NCBI GenBank assembly: GCA_949987565.1
Contig: OX465107.1
Span: 2,140,184 to 2,204,183 of the forward strand
Direction: 5' to 3'
Length of the DNA: 64,000 bases
Source: Luidia sarsii
Lineage: Eukaryota; Echinodermata; Asteroidea; Paxillosida; Luidiidae
Position 1 is the stretch's first letter, and each line of letters opens with the position of its first letter. This document shows, in pieces, positions 1-11,225 of this stretch. The position numbers and the translations under genes were made by a program. The notes beneath the pieces were generated by a model. The model searched no databases, had not been told where the DNA came from, and saw only the letters and a program-made list of their open reading frames with translations.

Positions 1-470
1 GACAGACAGACAGAGAGATAGAGAGAGATAAAGAGAGGGAGAGAGAGAGGGGGGAGAGAGAGAAAGAGAAGAAAAAAACAGAAAAAGAGGCAGAGAGAGG
101 GAGGGAGAGAGAGAGAGAGAGAGAGAGGGAGAGGGGAGAGAGAGATAGAAAGAGAGAAAGAGTGAGAAAGAGTGAGAAAGAGAGATAGAGAGGGGAAAGA
201 GAGAGTGAGAGAGAGGGGGAGACAAAGAGGGGAAGAGAGAGGGGAGACAGTGAGAAAGAGACAGGGGAGAGACAGATGGAGAGAGGGAAAGAGAGAAGGA
301 GAGAGGGGAGACAGAGAGGAGACTGGGGAAAGAGAGAGGGGAAAGGGAGGAGAGAGAAAGGGGAGAGAGGGGAGAGAGTGGGGAGAGAGTGGGGAGAGAG
401 AAAGAGAGGACTCTGAGAATGAAAACAGAGACGAGGACGATGAAGGGAGGGGAGAGAGAGGAGCAGAATT
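1..470. repeat. GA-rich low-complexity DNA
   Basis: Almost pure purine strand made of GAGA/GGGA/GAAA permutations. Open frames here encode only Arg/Glu/Gly-rich products, as expected of the composition. I see no gene. Confidence 0.9.
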
Positions 471-1944
471 AGGAGGAAACTGTTCTCGCATCGGTCAATT
501 TGGTCTGCCCGTGGGTCATTCCTGATTTTCATTTAGAACCTCTTTCCCTCGTCATCCTACTCTCCAATCTTTTTTTCTTTTTTCTTTTTTAGACAAGGGT
601 GCAGTGGAAACGTGAAACTTTCACAAATTGACAGGAAGGGGATGGGGAGAGGTTGAGGGGTAGAGAGAGAGAGAAGAGAAAGGGATGCTTGGATCTTGAC
701 AGGTAAAAAAAAAAAAAATCAGGTATAAAAAGGGAGAAACTGCGACAGTAGAACTGTCTGACATTGGGATGCTGTATGAGGTGTTCTGGCTGATATCAAA
801 GAACATTTGTGCAGAAGAGATATTGTTTTATCAAAATCCAATTCATTTGTGTCTCTCTCGCTGTTCAGAGACAAAATGAAAACCAATTCTCGTTCATACG
901 TTTCTAAGCATTGCAATAATAACCACAGCACTGTAGAATTGGATGTTGTTGCAATCCATTTTCTTTCCGAAAAAAAAAATAATAGAGGGCATGGTGATTC
1001 AATCCAAGCAGGACCTTTCTCAAAAGTAAAATGGCAAGTACAAAAACAGATAGGATGGGTGGGGGGAGCAGAAGTAATAAGATATGGATGACAGAAGATG
1101 GACCAAAGCTGGTTGTCAGACTGGGGTGAGATCAAAGGGAAGGGCGGGGAGTAGGAAAGAGATTAAAGGAAGAAGGGCCCAATTTTGTTTTTATTACATT
1201 TTAATGAAAACCGGTTTCTAGTCTGAGCTGGCAAAGGATTTAAGACACCCATGAGATGCGGCAATCTTCTGGACATGTCATTTTCTGATTGGCATTACCT
1301 GTATGCGATTCCTATGCCAACGTTTCAATGAGAAGGCAGGAGATTTGGCACAAACCCCTGGACCCAATTACACAGCGGGCATCAGGAGGATTTCCCCCTC
1401 ATAAATCAATAAACAAACAAAAACATTTGAATGGCATCCGTGCCCATCCTGTTCACCCACTCCCTTATTATACGTCAGTTTCTAATCACAAGGGTAAAGA
1501 CAGACAGACGACCGAGTGAAGGTCAGTGTGCCGACTCTACCCGTTTGTTTATGGTTCTTTCCCGTCCTCCTCTCACCATCATCCCCCGCCGTCGCTGAAA
1601 CGACTCAGGAAATTGTCGCATAAAATTTACATGGCGGGGCCTTTCTATGGACGAAGTTTGGGGCGGGGGAGACAAGGAATCCTACAAGAAGGGGAGAAGG
1701 GAGGAAGAAGTGTAAGGTTTGGTTGAGGGGGGAGGGGACATTTGGGAACGTTCCTGGTGGCTTAACTCCCCCCCCCTCAGCTTATTATGAATGCTGATCA
1801 GGCCTGAAATGGGGCCTGAAGTCGTTGCGGGGGGGGGGGGGGGAGGGAGGTTAGAGCCGAGATGCGGGGCGCTAAGACAAACAGCGGTTCACTATAAATA
1901 TCCACCGCTGGGAGTAATATAATAACTGGCCAGGTGGTTATGAA
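471..1944. other. Non-coding stretch, no gene seen
   Basis: Mixed-composition DNA with short A and G homopolymers, including a long G run near 1,829. A half copy of the dispersed 'AGGACCTTTCTCAAA' element lies near 1,005-1,035. No exon with family similarity or paired splice sites was found. Confidence 0.6.
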
Positions 1945-1949
1945 AATGG

Positions 1950-2727
1950 AAGGAAAGGGAAGGGAAGGGAAGGGAAGGGAAGGGAAGGGAAGGGAAGGGA
2001 AGAGAAGGGAAGGGAAGGGAAGGGAAGGGAAGGGAAGGGAAGGGAAGGGAAGGGAAGGGAAGGGAAGGGAAGGGAAGGGAAGGGAAGGGAAGGGAAGGGA
2101 AGGGAAGGGAAGGGAAGGGAAGGGAAGGGAAGGGAAGGGAAGGGAAGGGAAGGGAAGGGAAGGGAAGGGAAGGGAAGGGAAGGGAAGGGAAGGGAAGGGA
2201 AGGGAAGGGAAGGGAAGGGAAGGGAAGGGAAGGGAAGGGAAGGGAAGGGAAGGGAAGGGAAGGGAAGGGAAGGGAAGGGAAGGGAAGGGAAGGGAAGGGA
2301 AGGGAAGGGAAGGGAAGGGAAGGGAAGGGAAGGGAAGGGAAGGGAAGGGAAGGGAAGGGAAGGGAAGGGAAGGGAAGGGAAGGGAAGGGAAGGGAAGGGA
2401 AGGGAAGGGAAGGGAAGGGAAGGGAAGGGAAGGGAAGGGAAGGGAAGGGAAGGGAAGAGAAGGGAAGGAAGGAAGGGAAGGGAAGGGAAGGGAAGGGAAG
2501 GGAAGGGAAGGGAAGGGAAGGGAAGGGAAGGGAAGGGAAGGGAAGGGAAGGGAAGGGAAGGGAAGGGAAGGGAAGGGAAGGGAAGGGGAGGGGAGGGGAA
2601 GGGAGGGGAGGGAAGGGAGGGAAGGGGAAGGGAGGGGAGGGGAGGGGAAGGGGAGGGGAGGGGAGGGGAGGGGAGGGGAGGGGAGGGGAAGGGAGGGGAG
2701 GGGAAGGGAGGGGAAGGGAAGGGAAGG
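1950..2727. repeat. GGGAA pentanucleotide satellite, about 780 bp
   Basis: Nearly uninterrupted tandem GGGAA units from about 1,950 to 2,583. Short disturbances occur near 2,000 and 2,455-2,475. From about 2,584 the array drifts into a GGGGA variant. One strand is all purine with G triplets every 5 bp, so it could form G-quadruplexes or triplex DNA. The long open frames on both strands are artefacts of a stop-free repeat. Confidence 0.97.
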
Positions 2728-5204
2728 ACTACTCTCTCAGGCATGAGGCACAGGTGGACACAATGACTAACATTCCTTCAGATTCCACACACATGCAATC
2801 ACTGATTATACTGTTAGAGTGATGCATATTTCCATATTACTGCATTCATTCCAAACATTTCAAGTCACTAATCTAATAGCTCCACCAAGTGGCAACCACT
2901 TGTAAATTATCTCAATACATCTGCCAGTGACGGAAATGTAAAGTCTACATCCCAGAGAATCCTTCAAAAACAATAATGACAAGAATTATCAAGAGAAGTG
3001 CTCTACAAGTACTCCTTCTGGTGATTTCTGTCCCGTTTGTGTTACAAGACAAACAAAATACACAACCTGTGAGCTAACCAGTAATTTCAATCACGATATT
3101 TATGTCTTATCTACAAAAAAACCTACGTGATCTTAATCATTGACCTTAATTACATGTAATTTTTTCCATTTTGCCCTTGAGAAAGGTCCTGCTTAGGATT
3201 GAAACATCAGGTCCTCTACTGTAATGGTTAACTGTTATATAATTAAAGTCTTTGAATCAATAACCACACTTTACAGATCTTACTGAAGAAGTCCCCAGCA
3301 AAATTGTATGCAAACCCACACAGTGGGATTGTAAGTTTATACCTTATGTAAATACCCATGGTGGGATATATCTGATCTGCATGTGCATGTAGCAAATGCA
3401 CCACAAGCTATATTGTCCAGACTCGTGTCTGTAAATGCCATATTGAGCCAGTGTTGGGCTGAACAGAACGATCAGATTTCTGGATAAAGTCATCCAGCTA
3501 GATTGTAACAAAAACTACACGGAGGCCCGGAGCGAGCCTACTTGTGAAATCTAAAAGTGGGCCAGCATTACCATAGCTCAGAATGAATAATTACGGAGTG
3601 CTTAGGCCTACTCTTGGAAGAATTGCACTCGTCACTCTGCAGTATGTAATGGAGGAAGATTCGACATTACTCATCTGATTCAGTTTCTGATTCATTACTA
3701 TTCAGTTTCTGATTCAATACAATCAGATCTTTTGAATATGCGTACCCTTGTTTTCCTTTAAAAATCCTTCCATTTTAACAAAATTGCACTTCTGACCTCT
3801 GGTAACACAAAATTGTTGCTAACTGCTTACTCACAGAAATGACTAAAAATCTCTGAGGTTGTGGCTCCGTCAATCCTTGTAAGACCTTTCCCAAAGGTGG
3901 AAAGGTCTCAAGGACTTTGAGAAAGGTCCTGTTAGAATTGAAATGTCAGAGGGGGGGGGGGGTGCCTTCTAAACTGTTGTGGAAATCGCATTTTTGTGAT
4001 GCATATTAGGCCTTAGTCTGGTTCGCCAGTCTCCTGTGAGGAATGCCCCACGATACCTGGCCACATACCAAAGTCCGCAGGAAGTTCCATTTGGAATACC
4101 CAGGGCATCCAAATACCAAGATTCAAAGGGGCATTCAAGTCTGCAATGAATCGGTTATCATTATTTCAGAGACCACTCAAATATGTCTGCGAGCACAATG
4201 TGTGCTTATCACTATATGAGAGTCCTGGGGACATGGTAAGGATCACTCACACAGACCAAAAAAAAGTAATACAGAGATGTTGAAAACTGCCTACTAATTT
4301 CCCCCCCCAAAAAAAAAAAAAAAATAAAAAAATTGCAGCTCTAGGTCTTGACGTTTTGAACATGGCCGGACCATTCTGAAAGACATAAATACTTTAACGA
4401 AAACTTCAACGTAATCTTCATCACAATTTCTCCCCAAACTTGAAATGCCAATTCCAAAACATGAAAATCTTACACATGTATGAAAATAAATCTAATACCA
4501 TGAATCAAGATTCCCCAAAATACTACCTTACCTACACCCTAAAAATACACTAAGCATGCACAAGGGATAATATCAACATACATTCATGTTTAGGCAACAC
4601 TGACTGTTAAATTCTAATTCTTCATTCCGGAAGGTTCCTCTTGAGTCCGAAAAAGAAGAGCAAACAGGGCCTCTGGGTTTGTAATACTGCAGGCAGGCAA
4701 TTTGGGCAAAGGCAGTCAGTCGTTCACTGCCGCCATGCCGCTTCTCAGTCAAGGTATCCCTCCCCCACCCACACCCCCCCCCCCCCCCTCTTCCTGCCTT
4801 CCTTCGAGGCAGTTACAGTTGCAAATCATGCCGTAACAATCTGACAAGTTCGGGTGACTGACCGGTGGGACCCATAGACTGAGTGCGAATCGAGCCTCAT
4901 TTCTTATTCTCACGCGCCCGATGCGGCGGGGCATAACAGGTTTAGTCTAGGGGTGAGGGAGGAGAGGGAGGGAGATGGAGATGGAGAAGCTGGGGAAGGC
5001 CTGTGTGCAACAGTGTCTCGGTGCTCAGGCCAGGAGTGGCGAAATTTGGCAGGCTCGCCTGCACATCGAGATATCTATTGGGTCTATGCCTCGTTTGAAT
5101 CAACTCGGTTCAGGAAATTAAAGAGGAATGTGGCTGCGTGTACACATTGAAGTGTATTCCTCTCAAAACATTTGGCGGAGTAAAGCAATACACTGTTTCA
5201 CTTA
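2728..5204. other. Non-coding stretch with relics of a dispersed fold-back element
   Basis: AT-richer DNA without a recognisable exon. Degraded pieces of the dispersed element with core 'GAGAAAGGTCCTGCT' lie at about 3,175-3,230 and 3,885-3,950. C and A homopolymers occur near 4,303-4,330 and 4,771-4,788. Confidence 0.6.
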
Positions 5205-6075
5205 CTAAAATGACCAAAATGCAAATCTCCAACAAATGTAGAGGGCCTAACATTGCATCCCTAGGGGACATTTCTCAGAGGTCTTGCAAGGATTGAGAAA
5301 GGTCCTGCTGGGATTGAGAAAGGTCCTTCCTGCTAGTGTTGAGAAAGATCCTGCAAGGATTGAGAAAGGTCCTGCTAGGGTTGAGAAAGGTCCTCCTAGG
5401 ATTGAGAAAGGTCCTGCAAGGGTTGAGAAAGGTCCTGCTAGGATTGAGAAAGGTCCTGCTAGGATTGAGAAAGGTCCTGCAAGGATTGAGAAAGGTCCTG
5501 CTAGGATTGAGAAAGGTCCTGCAAGGATTGAGAAAGGTCCTGCTAGGATTGAGAAAGGTCCTTTAAGGATTGAGAAAGGTCCTGCTAGGATTGAGAAAGG
5601 TCCTGCAAGGATTGAGAAAGGTCCTGCTAGGATTGAGAAAGGTCCTGCAAGGATTGAGAAAGGTCCTGCTAGGATTGAGAAAGGTCCTGCTAGGATTGAG
5701 AAAGGTCCTGCTAGGATTGAGAAAGGTCCTGCAAGGATTGAGAAAGGTCCTGCTTGGATTGAGAAAGGTCCTGCTAGGATTGAGAAAGGTCCTGCTAGGA
5801 TTGAGAAAGGTCCTGCTAGGATTGAGAAAGGTCCTGCTAGGATTGAGAAAGGCCCTGCAAGGATTGAGAAAGGTCCTACTAGGATTGAGAAAGGTCCTGC
5901 TACAGTGTGTAGGATTGAGAAAGGTCCTGCTAGGATTGAGAAAGGTCCTGCTAGGATTGAGAAAGGTCCTGCTAGGATTGAGAAAGGTCCTGCTAGGATT
6001 GAGAGAGGTCCTGCTATGATTGAGAGAGGACCTGCTAGGATTGAGAAAGGTCCTGCTAGGATCAAAATGTCCGAC
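5205..6075. repeat. 21-bp minisatellite inside a dispersed fold-back element
   Basis: About 36 tandem copies of a 21-bp unit containing GATTGAGAAAGGTCCTGC, at 5,284-6,066. The 5' flank (5,205-5,283: TTACTAAAATGACCAAAATG, then AGGGCC) and 3' flank (AGGATCAAAATGTC) match the two ends of the dispersed fold-back family found elsewhere in the window. The array is therefore an internal expansion of one element copy. Because 21 is a multiple of 3 and the unit lacks stops, long open frames run on both strands (heptads such as IEKGPAR or SILAGPF). I do not regard them as genes. Confidence 0.93.
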
Positions 6076-9000
6076 TCTCTACATCTTCTTTTAGGAGTAA
6101 AAGTAACCCAAGAATGGAAGCCGCTTGCTGACTTAAATGAGCCAAATTGCAGACATTTAAAAAAAGTGCAAGGGCCAGACAGTTGGATCCTCACAGGACC
6201 TTCAACAAAGACAAAACTTGTTGAAAAATCAACACAAATCTGCTTTCTGTTCCGATAATTCTGATTATTCGGAGAACTGTGAATCAAGAGAAGAGGGGCA
6301 GTGCCATGCAACGGATAAACATTGGTCATGGCTGATATTCTGACATCCAAAGAAGACATCTCAGGTGCTACATTATCATAACTGACACTGACAATGACTA
6401 TTTGCGGAGTCTTAGTAATGAAGAGGAATAGCCCAAGATGGGTCAGGGGAAGGAGGGGGGAGGGTGACTGCACCAAAGTTCCTGCATGAAACGTGCAAGC
6501 GATCCAACCTTGTATCCCCCCCACGCATACACACACACACACACAGACATACACACAGCCCTTGCTAATGGGGGGCTATACATCTTCCACCGAATTGCTG
6601 CTTATTGCGTCTTGCGTGGCTGCGCTGCAATTTGCTGCCCACCTTCGTCACCGTCACGAGGCGGACGAGTTTGTTGAACTGTGACATTATAAGGCCTCCC
6701 CTAACGTACAAATTTGAATTCACAGGCGATGAAAGGAGAGGAGGGAAGGGGAGGGCTGTAAGTTGAAGGAGACAAAAATGGAAAGGATAATTAAGCATGG
6801 CCGACAACAGACAGTTCGCGTTCATTTGAATTTCTAACTCAAACTGAATCAGCATTGGGCTCGCTGGATTGTATATGGGCATGCAGACATCAGCATGCAC
6901 ACTGTGGTGAATGGAAAATATTGCACCAACTATCAAAGCATTCTCAAGAAAGAAATTTGGAAAAACAAATGATACAGTATGCCAATACATGAATTCAGAG
7001 AATGAGTTTGTGTTTCAACTTCATATACTTTACGTTGATTATTAAAGTGTACCGGTACTTATAGTACACAGTTGGTGGAATAGGCAATGGGATACATGTA
7101 CACACAAATGTATGTATGCTCAGTCCTGCATACATGTGGATTGACTGAGCCTCAACCGCAGAGAATTGGAATAGCTCCAATTAAAAGCGAAGGACCCAAG
7201 CTTGCAATCAATACACGATGCTTCATACGGACTCCTAACAATTATCATTAGCAGCGGCCGAGTCATTATGAAATACGGGCCAGGCCGGATGTGCGCATCG
7301 TTTGCCGCCCACCATCCCGCCGACATTTCACACCAGATGACTTGCTCTGTTCCGGCACACTCATTAATTAGGCCTATCTATGACCCACCACCCCACACAC
7401 ACACTATGCTCCAGACACACACGCAACTGTCTTGATAGGGCTGTTTGCACTGTTCACAAAGCACCGTGATTATCTGGATTGCCATTTTTGGATCACGATT
7501 TGAATTGAGATTCAAACTCCACTTTTTGTTGTTGTTGACACAATAAACACGATTATTAGTGCAATTTGAATCGCGAGTTGGACTCCACTATTAGTATTAA
7601 AGACGTTTCTAAATGATCGCATTTATCTGCAACGTGGTGCACGTGGAAACACACCACTGAATCGCACCAGTTTTTTCAAATCCCATAATTCAACCCCCCC
7701 CCCCCCCCCACCGACTGAGAGCAAAGTGCTTTGCTTGTTTATATGTCTCCCAGCATGGACCCCCCTCAAGGACACGCCCACCATTTGACCACAACTGCTT
7801 AACCACAATCAGCTTGCAATTTCTTGGCCTGTCTGAACGCATTGAACTGGTCTCAATTGCTGGGATTACAATTCGTCTTTAGTTTCGGAGCAGTGGCGCA
7901 TGCATCCGATTCCCCTTTCCATCTTAATCCAGCCGCATCAGCACCAGATGTCGCGGGGATGGAGAAGATTGGGCTCGGTAAAGGTTACGGGAACAACTGA
8001 TGAGTCAAGCAGAAGACAAACGAAACAAAACATATGCAAGGCCTGAATTATGGCCGGGAATAAACCGCACAGCTGACTTATTAAATGTTCATCTCTCAAC
8101 CCTTGTACTCAATCAAAATGCTATCAACCAAATATCTTACTGTGCATTTTACATGCGCCTCGACAAATACTAAAACTACATCTTCCTTGCGGCAAGAAAA
8201 ATCTAGGTTTCGGTTGTAAATCCTGAGACCAAATCATTAGACGGTTTCTAATGCTCAACATAATCTGGACGAGTTGTCAAATCACCCTTCCACCGATGAC
8301 AGGATAAGCTCTCTGATGAGGTATTAGAAGCAGAGAGTGATTGTTGTCAGAAGGGAATTGACTTCCAACTCTCACTAGAAAAAAATAAGCCCCTCCGGAG
8401 AGGAACTCTGACACTGAACATCCTCTTTTTCTTCATCGAGAGCACATGAATCATTTTCTTCTTTTTTTTGGGGGGGGGGGGGGAGGCCTCTCACATTTTG
8501 AGTGGTTCAACCATATTTCTTTTGCCTTGCAAGCTGTGACCATGGCATGCAAGGGCAGGATCATCCCCTCTGTAATGGATCCACAGTTCATTAGTCGAGA
8601 AAAAAAAAATAATCTGGAGATGAGAGTGTTTCTCGGGCTTTTGGTAGAGAGGAGTATGGAGTAGAAGTTGCCAGCAGTGATGGAGACAGAAATACTGAGT
8701 AGTGGTAGTAGGGTGGGGGGGGGGGGGGGGTGTGATCGTCGTCTTGTCCAATCTCCTTTTCAGTTGTGAGTTTAATCCCAATGGAGATTACCCCCTTGGG
8801 TAATGGTTTAATAAGATGACCTACTCCCGGTCATACATGTACTTGACTCCTTACAGGGCTAGTCACACACGGGCCAAACATTGGATCGTCTGATCCATCC
8901 CAAAATGCATGTGTGCACAAATCCCGACCCCCCCCCCTCTACCCCACTGATGCACGCATCCCTGGTTGATGATGTACACGGGTGTGTTCATAGTGGGTCA

Positions 9001-9480
9001 GCTTATACAAGCAGGGGGCCGGGGGGGGGGGGTGGGGATTTAGGAGCTTAAGGGTTGGTAATAGAGGCTTTCACCACAAGAAAACAGTTTAGGCTCAGAC
9101 TGTGACCCCTTTTGTGACATCTGGGGGGGGGGAGGCCTTTACAAAAACAAAACAAATCTGCCTTTGACCCCATTTCAGAAATTGGTTTCAGAGTCAATTA
9201 TGCATCAGACTGCCCATTTTTATAGATTTTTAGTTTTGAACAAGAAAGCACTAACTTCAGCCACAGAAAAAAAAATGCGCAATCTGTGTTCTGAACCTGT
9301 TTTGATTGTCAAAGACAAAGCCAGGGTTAAGCCCGGCCAAAGTTGTGGATTCAAAACACTGAGGTTCAGACGAGACAAGTTACGATTCAATATCGCATTA
9401 CCAGGTAATGAGTCAAACCTTCCCCTGTCTTGGTTGTGCCATTTGTAGCGTCATTGTCAGTTTATGAGAATGAGAAGCAA
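6076..9480. other. Non-coding stretch, no gene seen
   Basis: Contains a CA microsatellite at about 6,527-6,553 and several long G or C homopolymers (near 7,686, 8,469, 8,707, 8,930, 9,015). I see no exon supported by splice sites and family similarity. Confidence 0.55.
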
Positions 9481-9482
9481 GA

Positions 9483-9662
9483 GGTTTGCGGTGACACCAT
9501 CTCTATCATCTCTTAAGAGAAGGAGTATGGCTCTGAAAAGAGCCGGTGACTCAACGTTTCGGGTGCACACTACCCGTCATCAGGAGACTCGGACAGAGTA
9601 CACACTACCCGAAATGTCGAGTTACCGAATCTTTTCAGAGCCATGGTGTTAGTGCAAACCGC
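9483..9662. mobile_element. Fold-back element copy (GGTTTGCGGTGACACC family)
   Basis: Starts GGTTTGCGGTGACACC, contains GGCTCTGAAAAGAGCC and CAACGTTTCGGG, then runs back as inverted copies (CCGAAATGTCGAG, CTTTTCAGAGCC) to GTGCAAACC. Copies of the same family occur at about 14,263-14,629, 30,225-30,345, 49,630-49,810 and 51,485-51,845. It has no coding capacity. Confidence 0.7.
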
Positions 9663-10794
9663 TTATTTAGAGTATTTCCATCAGGCAAACCTTCAAATCT
9701 TGTCTATAAGAATGAGGAATCCATGTGAAAATTGCCACCAAAACCGAAAATGTGAGCTTTGAAATTAATGCTTGCATTCAAAATCCTTCAATTTCCTGTT
9801 CATATTTGTCATTTTTTGGGTTTGCACGCTATGCACTCAAAGGATTAGTAGAATGCTTCCATTGAACAAGTGGGCGTGAAATGGTGCAAAGTTAGCATTT
9901 GTGAAGAGCTGGCAGGTTGTATGCGAGCCGACTTACCCTGAATGGCCTTTTTTATGGGTTAATACCTAAATGCCGTGTACTCAAAATGCCATGGATTTTG
10001 TGTTTATTCGGGCTCATGTTTTCCTCAAAGTCTGCACGCAATTATTTGTAAAGGTCACAGCTGTGGAAGTGTTAGCACTATGTGTCTCCAGAGATGCATA
10101 ATACTGAGAAGGTTTTCTTCTTTCCAGGGAGATTTTATGCATATTTTTACACATGGACTCAATCATTCTTTAAAATTAATCTCAACAGTATAAACATGTG
10201 TGTTCAACTTCAACTGCCCGTAGGTTTATTCAAACATTCCCCACTTTCTAAAAGAACATGAGCTTTAGATCTGCTCAGTGAACTACAGTGTGCTCCAGGG
10301 TAGGATTTGTTCGATTTTGAAATTTGTGTTACTAGGCTGTAATATACTCATTCACAAAATTACAGCGAATGACAGTGTCACCACAGGCACTCTAGTATTC
10401 TACCTTCCATAGGCATTGTATTCTACCTCCCACCACATGTTTCAGTCTAGGGTAGTGACTAGTTAACATTCTCAGTTTAAAATCCTACAAGTCTCACAGT
10501 CAAGAGAGATCTCTTCAATCGCGGTAAAAACAACCTGAAGGTCAATAGCCTGGCACTCCATCAATTTTTTTGTGATGGCTCAGTTTGCTTTATCTGATTC
10601 TACTCACTTCAAAAGCCTTGCCATTGTTACTCATCGCAAAGAATTTACATACTCAGAGGAATCGCTTCAACCCGTTCTCCTGGGCAAAGGCTGCTTGCAT
10701 TTTTATGAGTGGCTTTCCCAGAACAAAATATTGGGGGCCTAGCATTTCTATCCTAGTACTAGTAGTACATGGCGTCGTTTCAATATCCCCAGGG
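9663..10794. other. Non-coding stretch, no gene seen
   Basis: Ordinary-composition DNA. I found no exon, RNA gene or clear repeat boundary. Confidence 0.5.
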
Positions 10795-11225
10795 AAGGAG
10801 GGAAGGAGTGAGGAAAGGGGAAAGGAAAGGAGTGGAGTAGTAGGCAAGCAGGGCAGGGCAGGGCGGGGTAGGGTGGGGTGGGGCAGGGGAGGAGGGCAGG
10901 GCAAGGCAGGGCGGGGCAAGGCGGGGCAGGGCGGTGCGGGTGGGACAGGGTGGGGCGGGGCAGGGTGGGGCGGGGCAGGGGATGAGGGCAGGGCAGGGCA
11001 GGGCTGGGCAGGGCAGGGCTTGGCAGGGCATGGCCAGGCATGGCCAGGCAGGGCGAGGCGGGGCAGGGCGGGACAGGGCGGGACAGGGCAGGGAGGGTTG
11101 GGCGGGGCAGGGCAGGGCAGGGCAGGGGAGAGGACAGGGCAAGGCAAGGCAAGGTGGGGCACGGCAGGGCAGGGCAGGGCGGGGCGGGGCAGGGCGAGGC
11201 AGGGCAGGGCAGAACAGGGAGGAGA
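10795..11225. repeat. GGGCA/GGGCG pentamer-like array
   Basis: Irregular tandem GGGCA, GGGCG and GGGGC units, preceded by a short GGAAAGGAGGA stretch. The + strand carries regularly spaced G triplets. Open frames on both strands are repeat artefacts (Gly/Ala/Arg one way, Pro/Cys/Leu the other). Confidence 0.9.

Noticed and set aside
1934..2746. Open frames of about 270 codons on both strands
   Set aside because: Pure product of the stop-free GGGAA pentamer; five-residue periodic peptides, no splice or promoter evidence.
5247..6554. 435-codon minus-strand open frame with SILAGPF repeats
   Set aside because: Explained by a 21-bp tandem array inside a fold-back element; flanking parts have no family similarity.
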